Positions 32,673 through 38,192 of a stretch of 38,192 bases of DNA are shown in pieces (position 1 is the first letter of the stretch; each line of letters starts with the position of its first letter). The notes under the pieces were generated by a model. The model saw only the letters and a program-made list of their open reading frames with translations, did no database searches and was not told the DNA's origin. The stretch is from an uncultured Dorea sp. (GTDB lineage Bacteria; Bacillota_A; Clostridia; Lachnospirales; Lachnospiraceae), in NCBI GenBank assembly GCA_910579015.1, contig CAJTRO010000028.1:9893-48084 (forward strand), read 5' to 3'. Made by a program: the position numbers and the translations under genes.

Positions 32673-34151
32673 ATGAAAATAGGATTTGACAACGAAAAAT
32701 ATCTCAGAACGCAATCTGCCCACATCCGGGAACGTATTGAACAATTCGGCCAAAAATTATATCTGGAATTCGGCGGTAAACTGTTCGACGATTATCATGC
32801 TTCCCGAGTTCTCCCGGGGTTCATGCCGGACAGCAAGCTTCGTATGCTTACGCAGCTTGCCGACCAGGCGGAGATCATTATTGCGATCAGCGCAGAGGAT
32901 ATTGAGAAGAATAAGATCAGAGGCGATCTTGGCATCACCTATGATACGGACGTGCTCCGGCTGATGTCTGCCTATCAGGAGCAGGGGCTCTACGTTGGGA
33001 GCGTCGTGATCACCAAATACAGCGGCCAGGAAAGCGCCAGCCTTTTCAAGAGCCGTCTGGAGAAGCTGGGCATCCGGGTATACAGACATTTTGTGATCCC
33101 CGGCTATCCGTCCAATGTGCCTTATATCGTGAGCGATGAAGGCTACGGCAAGAATGACTATATCGAGACCTCCCGCCCTCTGGCCGTTGTGACCGCCCCC
33201 GGTCCCGGAAGCGGCAAGATGGCCGTCTGCCTCTCCCAGCTGTATCAGGAGCACCGGCGGGGGATCTCCGCGGGATACGCCAAGTTCGAGACCTTTCCGA
33301 TCTGGAACATTCCGCTCAAGCATCCGGTCAACCTGGCCTATGAGGCCGCAACCGCGGACCTCAACGACGTCAACATGATCGATCCTTTTCATCTGGACGC
33401 ATACGGAGAGACCACGGTCAATTACAACCGGGACGTGGAGATATTCCCCGTCCTGAAAGCCATGTTCCAGCAGATCTACGGCGAGAGCCCTTACAAGTCT
33501 CCCACCGATATGGGGGTAAATATGGCCGGCAACTGTATCTGCGACAACGAGGTATGCCGGGAAGCTTCCTGTCAGGAGATCATCCGCAGATATTATGATT
33601 CATTGCAGCGCCTGCTTGTCGGCACCTGCCCTGATTCCGAGGTAGTGAAGATTGAGATGCTCATGAACCAGGCCGGGATTACCGTACACGACCGCCCGGT
33701 GGTCGACGAAGCCATGAAGCGCGCCGAAGAGACCGGCGGACCGGCGGCGGCATTGCAGCTCCATGACGGACGCATCATCACAGGCAAGACCTCGAACCTT
33801 CTGGGCGCCTCTGCCGCCCTTCTTCTGAATGCATTGAAGGAGCTGGCAGGACTTGACCACCAGCGTCATGTCATTTCCCCGGAGGCGATCGAGCCGATCC
33901 AGAAGCTTAAGACACTGTATCAGGGAAGCAAGAACCCAAGACTTCATACGGATGAGGTCCTCATTGCCCTCTCCGTCAGCGCCGCAACAGATCCGGCCGC
34001 CCAACTGGCCTTAGACCAGCTGCCCAAGCTTCGGGGATGCCAGGCACATACTTCAGTCATGGTAAGCTCTGTCGATATGAAGCAGTTCAAGAAATTGTCG
34101 ATCCAGGCGACTTTTGAGGCAAAATACGAGAAAAATTCACTGTTTCAGTGA
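32673..34151 (+). CDS. DUF1846 (UPF0371) family protein
   Basis: A 492-residue cytoplasmic protein of a family widespread in Firmicutes whose biochemical role is unknown. The start MKIGFDNEKYLRTQSAHIRER, the segments FGGKLFDDYHASRVLPGF and MLTQLADQAEIIIAISAEDIE, and a nucleotide-loop-like GPGSGKMAVCLSQLYQ are characteristic. GPGSGK suggests phosphate or nucleotide binding but does not match a full Walker A. It is a single gene with a GGGGAG site seven bases upstream, divergent from ftsH, and ends at a long hairpin. Length is normal for the family. Confidence 0.9.
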   Translation: MKIGFDNEKYLRTQSAHIRERIEQFGQKLYLEFGGKLFDDYHASRVLPGFMPDSKLRMLTQLADQAEIIIAISAEDIEKNKIRGDLGITYDTDVLRLMSAYQEQGLYVGSVVITKYSGQESASLFKSRLEKLGIRVYRHFVIPGYPSNVPYIVSDEGYGKNDYIETSRPLAVVTAPGPGSGKMAVCLSQLYQEHRRGISAGYAKFETFPIWNIPLKHPVNLAYEAATADLNDVNMIDPFHLDAYGETTVNYNRDVEIFPVLKAMFQQIYGESPYKSPTDMGVNMAGNCICDNEVCREASCQEIIRRYYDSLQRLLVGTCPDSEVVKIEMLMNQAGITVHDRPVVDEAMKRAEETGGPAAALQLHDGRIITGKTSNLLGASAALLLNALKELAGLDHQRHVISPEAIEPIQKLKTLYQGSKNPRLHTDEVLIALSVSAATDPAAQLALDQLPKLRGCQAHTSVMVSSVDMKQFKKLSIQATFEAKYEKNSLFQ

Positions 34152-34171
34152 TTCTTTTTACAGGGATAATT

Positions 34172-34212
34172 ACAGGGAGGCATGTGACCTAACGAGTCAC
34201 ATGCCTCCCTGT
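34172..34212. terminator. Bidirectional terminator between DUF1846 and SEC-C genes
   Basis: A perfect 17-bp stem: ACAGGGAGGCATGTGAC (34172-34188) with its complement (34196-34212), loop CTAACGA. It lies between the converging genes. The T tracts are weak on both sides. Confidence 0.8.
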
Positions 34213-34275
34213 TCATGACTATCTGATTCCGAGAAAAATACATCGAAGACAATTTTCTTCCAGCTGTCAAGGTTT

Positions 34276-35571
34276 TCACATATTTTTACAACACTGTGAG
34301 ACATCCTCTAAAAGTTCGCTGTCCCCGCTCTCCTCTAACAACGTCTGAAGAACCTCTATCCATTCTCTGCATTGATAATGAATAGAATACTTTTCATCGT
34401 ATTCCCGAACTGTTTTGATTCCTTCCCTCTTCACTTTCTCTCTAAACTTCTTAAAAGCCTCCGACAGATAGACGCGTTTCCTGTTATCTACTGCATCTTC
34501 TGCTTCACTCTGCCAAATCGGAATCGGTCGATAATTCAGCGCAAGATAGATCAGCTTGTCAATCTCTATACTCTCTGAATCAAAGAAATCCTCCAGATAG
34601 ATTCTCCCTGTCTCCCGTTTACTGGCCGAAACAGGATAGTGCTTCAGCCATTTCTTCCTCTCCTGTTCTGTCTCCACCTCATCTATCGGCGCTTTCGGTT
34701 TGTTCAGGCAGCAATGCTTATATTTCTTCCCGCTCCCGCAAGGACAGGGGTCATTTCGACCAATTTTAACCTTCTTTTTCGGTCTTTCATATTCCGCATC
34801 TATTGCACGGAGTAAATCTTTCATATCTTTTTTGCTGAATTCCTTCTGCTTTGGCTGTTCAAACATTGCCCAGCCCCGCAGCAGATCCGCCGCATTGATC
34901 GGAGTCTTACAGATATCCTCCTTGTCATTAAACATCATATCCACACATTCAGCATACCCCTCTATCACAAATGGCTCAACCCGGCCGTCCGCCAGAATCC
35001 GCCGGATCTCCGGAAACATCTCAACAAATGAACATTCACATATGATATAGATCAGCTCCGTATAAATATATTCGCCAATCTCTTCTTTCTTATAGACAAT
35101 CTGCCTGATAAAATCCTGAAATTCCGTTTTTTCCAAGCTTCCGTCCAGATACAGCTGTCCCATTGCTTTCAGCATTGAACTTCTGACAAAATCATTGATA
35201 TCCGGATTCTTCACGGACTCTTTCAACAGCTCTATATCTCCATTATATGTATTATAGAGAATGTCACATAAATTGGTAGTCACCGAATCACCAATCAAAA
35301 AGTCTACTGCCTCATCCGGGAGCGATATCAATTCCATAATCCTGGGAAAACTTTTCTTTTCCCGGAACTGCCCCAATAGATATAATGCATAAAAATGAAG
35401 CTGGTAATCCTCATCTAAATCCTCTTTTTCAGAGATCGCTTTCTCAATTGCAGAATCTAAATACGGTATCGCAAGCTCCTGATTCTCAGTTATGATCCGG
35501 AACGGTTCCTCTGGAAATTTCCTTGATCTGATCGTGATATCTTTAATCGCTTTTTGTACTAAATCTTTCAT
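34276..35571 (-). CDS. DUF1186/SEC-C motif protein
   Basis: A 431-residue protein. Residues ~1-235 are helical and HEAT-like and resemble DUF1186 proteins. A SEC-C zinc motif follows (GRNDPCPCGSGKKYKHCC, ligands Cys276, Cys278 and Cys287/Cys288). A further ~140 residues at the C terminus have no domain I recognise. SEC-C motifs occur at the end of SecA and in many stand-alone proteins, where they bind zinc and probably ribosomes or other proteins. Here the motif is internal, which is less usual. It starts 17 bp after glf on the same strand, suggesting co-transcription without an obvious functional link. The gene is AT-rich compared with the core genes to its left. Function unknown. Confidence 0.75.
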   Translation of the reverse strand: MKDLVQKAIKDITIRSRKFPEEPFRIITENQELAIPYLDSAIEKAISEKEDLDEDYQLHFYALYLLGQFREKKSFPRIMELISLPDEAVDFLIGDSVTTNLCDILYNTYNGDIELLKESVKNPDINDFVRSSMLKAMGQLYLDGSLEKTEFQDFIRQIVYKKEEIGEYIYTELIYIICECSFVEMFPEIRRILADGRVEPFVIEGYAECVDMMFNDKEDICKTPINAADLLRGWAMFEQPKQKEFSKKDMKDLLRAIDAEYERPKKKVKIGRNDPCPCGSGKKYKHCCLNKPKAPIDEVETEQERKKWLKHYPVSASKRETGRIYLEDFFDSESIEIDKLIYLALNYRPIPIWQSEAEDAVDNRKRVYLSEAFKKFREKVKREGIKTVREYDEKYSIHYQCREWIEVLQTLLEESGDSELLEDVSQCCKNM

Positions 35572-35588
35572 TTCTCTCTACCTCATTT

Positions 35589-36740
35589 CTAATCTGTGCT
35601 GATGTTATGGAGTCCAGCGTTCTTCACGCACTTCAACGCTTCCGCCGCCACCTGATGCATATCAAAATACCGGTACATTCCCAGACGCCCGCCGAAGATC
35701 ACATTCTCTTCCTTCTCTGCCAGCGCCCTGTACTTCTCATACAGTGCATTATTCTTCTCATCATTCATCGGATAGTAAGGCTCGGCGCCCCTCTCCCAGA
35801 CTGCCGGGTATTCTCTGGTAATGACTGTCCTGGGATTCACTGCCGCATCCATATTACCATAACCTCCCTGGCATCCATATTCAAAATGCTTATGCTCTAT
35901 GATCCTTGTGTATGGAATCTCATATTCCGTATAGTTAACTACCGCATTTCCCTGATAATTCTCCACATCAAGCGTCTCTGTCTCGAACCTTAAACTCCTG
36001 TACTCCAGCTCACCATAGCAATAGTCATAGTATGCGTCTATCATTCCGGTAAATATGATCTTTTCCGCCTGGCTCTTAAGCCCCTCCCGCTCTTTGAAGA
36101 AATCTGTCTCAAGGCGGACCTCGATTCCCTCAAGCATCTTCTCGATCATCTGTGTGTAACCGCCAATGGGGATTCCCTGATATTTGTCATTAAAATAGTT
36201 ATTGTCGTACACGAAACGCACCGGGAGCCTGCGGATAATGAAGCTTGGAAGCTCTGACGCCCGTCTGCCCCACTGCTTCTCGGTATATCCCTTCACCAGC
36301 TTCTCATAGATGTCCCTTCCCACCAGTGAAATTGCCTGTTCCTCCAGATTCTCAGGCTCCGTGATGCCCGCCTCCTGAATCTGCCTGTCGATGATCTCAC
36401 GTGCTTCCTGCGGTGTCTGAACGCCCCACATCTTGCTGAAGGTGTTCATATTGAAGGGAAGATTGTACAGTTCATCCTTATATCTTGCCACAGGACTGTT
36501 GGTATAACGGTTGAACTGCGCGAACTGCTGTACATAATCCCATACTGCCTTGTCAGATGTGTGGAAGATATGTGCGCCGTACTCATGCACCTGGATTCCT
36601 TCTACTTCCTTTGTGTAGATGTTTCCGCCGATATGGTCTCTGCGGTCGATCACCAGTACGTGCTTTCCCGCCTTCGCTGCCTCATATGCGAAGATAGCGC
36701 CAAACAGGCCGGCGCCTACGATCAGATAGTCATATTTCAT
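35589..36740 (-). CDS. glf: UDP-galactopyranose mutase
   Basis: A 383-residue flavoprotein that interconverts UDP-galactopyranose and UDP-galactofuranose, the donor for galactofuranose in surface glycans. The N-terminal dinucleotide-binding fold is YLIVGAGLFGAIFAYEAAKAGKHVLVIDRR, followed by HIGGN and HEYGAHIFHTS; YTEKQWGRRASELP and FGGRLGMYRYFDMHQV are typical substrate and flavin segments. Length is normal. No glycosyltransferase or polysaccharide export gene is next to it. AGGA lies 7 bases before the ATG; the upstream 80 bp are AT-rich without a clear promoter. Confidence 0.96.
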   Translation of the reverse strand: MKYDYLIVGAGLFGAIFAYEAAKAGKHVLVIDRRDHIGGNIYTKEVEGIQVHEYGAHIFHTSDKAVWDYVQQFAQFNRYTNSPVARYKDELYNLPFNMNTFSKMWGVQTPQEAREIIDRQIQEAGITEPENLEEQAISLVGRDIYEKLVKGYTEKQWGRRASELPSFIIRRLPVRFVYDNNYFNDKYQGIPIGGYTQMIEKMLEGIEVRLETDFFKEREGLKSQAEKIIFTGMIDAYYDYCYGELEYRSLRFETETLDVENYQGNAVVNYTEYEIPYTRIIEHKHFEYGCQGGYGNMDAAVNPRTVITREYPAVWERGAEPYYPMNDEKNNALYEKYRALAEKEENVIFGGRLGMYRYFDMHQVAAEALKCVKNAGLHNISTD

Positions 36741-36819
36741 ATTTTTATCCTTCCTATATCATACTAATAATATTTTTCGAAATTCTTTCTATCATACTAT
36801 AATATTCTGTAATTAAAAT

Positions 36820-36870
36820 AACAGGCTGTAATTGTATGAATCTATACATTTCATACAATTATAGCCTGTT
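36820..36870. terminator. 21-bp hairpin upstream of glf
   Basis: AACAGGCTGTAATTGTATGAA (36820-36840, first 20 bases of the arm pair cleanly) and its near-complement (36850-36870) form a 21-bp stem with one G-T wobble and a 9-base loop. It is likely a terminator insulating glf, or the edge of a small inverted-repeat element. Confidence 0.55.
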
Positions 36871-36906
36871 CTACTATTATTTTCAACCATTCTGGATACA
36901 AATTAA

Positions 36907-37132
36907 ATGGTTTTAGTAACAGTTCAGCCTTTCTACACCGTCATTTTGACGGATAGATTTTTTGAGAAGGTTTTCTTTTCCGCCCATTTCCGCTTTCGGC
37001 GTCATATTCCTGACTTACCGGATTGCGCTTGAAAAGGATTCGCCCGTTATCGTATGGGCTTTCCACTCACTGCTGGTCATGGTACAGATGCGCTTTTCCT
37101 TCATTCTCACGGACAAGGACAGTAATAAATGA
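36907..37132 (+). pseudogene. Decayed or unidentified plus-strand reading frame
   Basis: The 570-bp space between glf and the ABC permease holds no intact gene. Frame 1 runs from ATG 36907 to TGA 37030 (41 residues). An overlapping frame is open from about 36951 to the TGA at 37130 and encodes FGVIFLTYRIALEKDSPVIV-like sequence, hydrophobic with a charged end. Shifting from the first frame to the second would give one ~75-residue product, and a strong plus-strand terminator follows at 37184. This looks like the 3' remnant of a gene. I do not recognise the family, and it may be non-coding. Confidence 0.3.
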
Positions 37133-37183
37133 ATTTTGCAGCCGGAAGTGTAAGAACCCGTTTAATGTCTACAAATGATATTC

Positions 37184-37230
37184 TGTCAATCCCTGATTTT
37201 GAATTTTGAAAATCAGGGATTGACATTTTT
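37184..37230 (+). terminator. Strong intrinsic terminator on the plus strand
   Basis: A perfect 17-bp stem TGTCAATCCCTGATTTT (37184-37200) with its complement (37209-37225) and an 8-base loop, followed directly by TTTTT (37226-37230). It is oriented to end a plus-strand transcript, although no intact plus-strand gene precedes it. Confidence 0.8.
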
Positions 37231-37309
37231 AATGTAATGTGGGAATTTTGTTCCCCCTTAATCACTTCACAGCATAAGGCACAGATGATGTCAAGACTGC
37301 CGCAGGCGG

Positions 37310-38192
37310 TCATACATATAATTGTGTTCGGCAAACCTTAAGATAGATTGCCAAAGTTGCCAGCAGTATTAGACAAGTAATACCAAACATTATCATCATT
37401 TGGTAATGCGGAAAGATTATACAAAGATACAATGGCGTTAAGCTGCTTGCCATTCCACCTCCAACTGTAGCTAAAACTGAAATTGCCCCACCTTTTACCG
37501 CATAATACTCACTCGTCCAATCATACTTAGGAAACTTGATATTCAGATAAACACCAAGAACTGAAATGAAAAAAGCATATACCGTAGGGATAATAAACAA
37601 CAGTACAGTCTGCATCAAGGAACACGGAATCGCAATTCTGATAAAAATTGCACTAACATATAAAACAGGAAGTATCACTGTTAAATTTACCGCAATTTTA
37701 GAATTGTACACTGTCCTTGCCTGCGTTGGAGCGGAACACATAATCCATCGGTTTTTTCCCTCTAAAGACAAGGATGCTGCCGTGGTAGAAGTCATAGTCA
37801 CAAAAACGGCAGGCGCAATCGGCATAATATTTTGAATGATGCTCATGATTCCCATCATTTCTATTTGCTGTCGTAAAGCAGGCGGCATAAAAAATGCTGC
37901 CCCAAGTGCTACAACGAAAAGCAGGACAATTCCAATACATGAATTCAAGGCATAAATCGTACATGAACTTAATCGGCGAAGCTCCTTTTTATACAATGCC
38001 ATAAACGGAGATGAAGATTTTAATGTTCCCATTTTATAATCTTTTTTTGCATAATGTGAGAATACCGCTGTATTCAGTCTTTTATAGTAATGAGAAACAA
38101 TCGTTATGAAAGCAATGCCCAGCAACAGGGAAACAGCGGCAAAAATAACAAAGCCCGCCCAATCATTATGTAATAAGGCATTTGTAAAAAGA
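37310..38192 (-). CDS. ABC-2-type exporter permease, 5' end outside window
   Basis: The frame is open to the right edge, so the start lies beyond 38192; 293 residues are visible. At least six hydrophobic segments alternate with short loops (for example CIGIVLLFVVALGAAFF, ILPVLYVSAIFIRIAI, TVLLFIIPTVYAFFISVLGVYL and IMFGITCLILLATLAIYL). The motif TSTTAASLSLEGKNRWIMCSAPT is typical of large ABC exporter permeases of Firmicutes linked to lantibiotic/drug or unknown export. The partner ATPase gene would be expected further right on the minus strand. The region is AT-rich and lies beyond a gene remnant, which suggests acquired DNA. The substrate is unknown. Confidence 0.75.
   Translation of the reverse strand, partial: LFTNALLHNDWAGFVIFAAVSLLLGIAFITIVSHYYKRLNTAVFSHYAKKDYKMGTLKSSSPFMALYKKELRRLSSCTIYALNSCIGIVLLFVVALGAAFFMPPALRQQIEMMGIMSIIQNIMPIAPAVFVTMTSTTAASLSLEGKNRWIMCSAPTQARTVYNSKIAVNLTVILPVLYVSAIFIRIAIPCSLMQTVLLFIIPTVYAFFISVLGVYLNIKFPKYDWTSEYYAVKGGAISVLATVGGGMASSLTPLYLCIIFPHYQMMIMFGITCLILLATLAIYLKVCRTQLYV

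Noticed and set aside
37107..37334. A 75-codon minus-strand frame after the ABC permease.
   Set aside because: It spans the perfect terminator hairpin and has no ribosome site; unlikely to be coding.

Overview
The window looks like a chromosomal segment of a gut-type, moderately GC-rich Firmicute, most likely a Lachnospiraceae-like clostridium. The reasons are clostridial-style housekeeping genes (ftsH with a HEVGH zinc motif, uvrC, hprK, ROK glucokinase, yigZ, a CarD-like regulator, a class A PBP), strong AGGAGG ribosome binding sites, and a selenocysteine-containing Stickland-type reductase. I cannot name the species from sequence alone. No tRNA, rRNA, CRISPR array or intact insertion sequence was seen.

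Left part (1-8.8 kb). The 3' end of a PucR/CdaR-type regulator faces a large hybrid histidine kinase. On the minus strand there is a run of genes resembling the Bacillus YdjG-YdjH-YdjI membrane-stress module (zinc-ribbon membrane protein, TPM-domain protein, SPFH protein with C-terminal zinc ribbons). The module is split between the TPM and SPFH genes by an AT-rich two-gene type II restriction-modification cassette: a TSPPY methyltransferase overlapping a short NotI-family endonuclease. No pspA-like gene is present.

Middle-left (8.8-15.9 kb). An acyl-CoA ligase with its own promoter is followed by a compact operon, grdI-grdH-BCCT transporter, transcribed away from a TetR regulator. grdH is interrupted by an in-frame UGA that is clearly a selenocysteine codon followed by a SECIS-like hairpin. 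The predicted pathway is uptake of glycine betaine (or a related N-methylated compound) and reductive cleavage to trimethylamine plus an acetyl group passed to the shared GrdA/GrdC/GrdD machinery, which lies elsewhere. The promoter is a consensus TTGACA-17-TATATT whose spacer and -35 edge are covered by an 18-bp perfect palindrome, with a second copy 41 bp away.

Middle (15.9-22.3 kb). An AraC regulator is divergent from an alpha-galactoside utilisation operon: lipoprotein binding protein, two permeases and a GH36 alpha-galactosidase. No ATPase is encoded here, so a shared MsmK-type ATPase elsewhere is presumed.

Right (22.3-34.2 kb). Core genes: carD-like, yigZ, class A PBP, ROK glucokinase, hprK, uvrC, ftsH and a DUF1846 protein. 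Several convergent pairs are separated by long bidirectional terminator hairpins.

Right end (34.2-38.2 kb). More AT-rich: a SEC-C/DUF1186 protein downstream of UDP-galactopyranose mutase, then a gene-poor 570-bp stretch with two strong hairpins and a decayed plus-strand reading frame, then an ABC permease cut by the window edge. This looks like a junction with recently acquired DNA.
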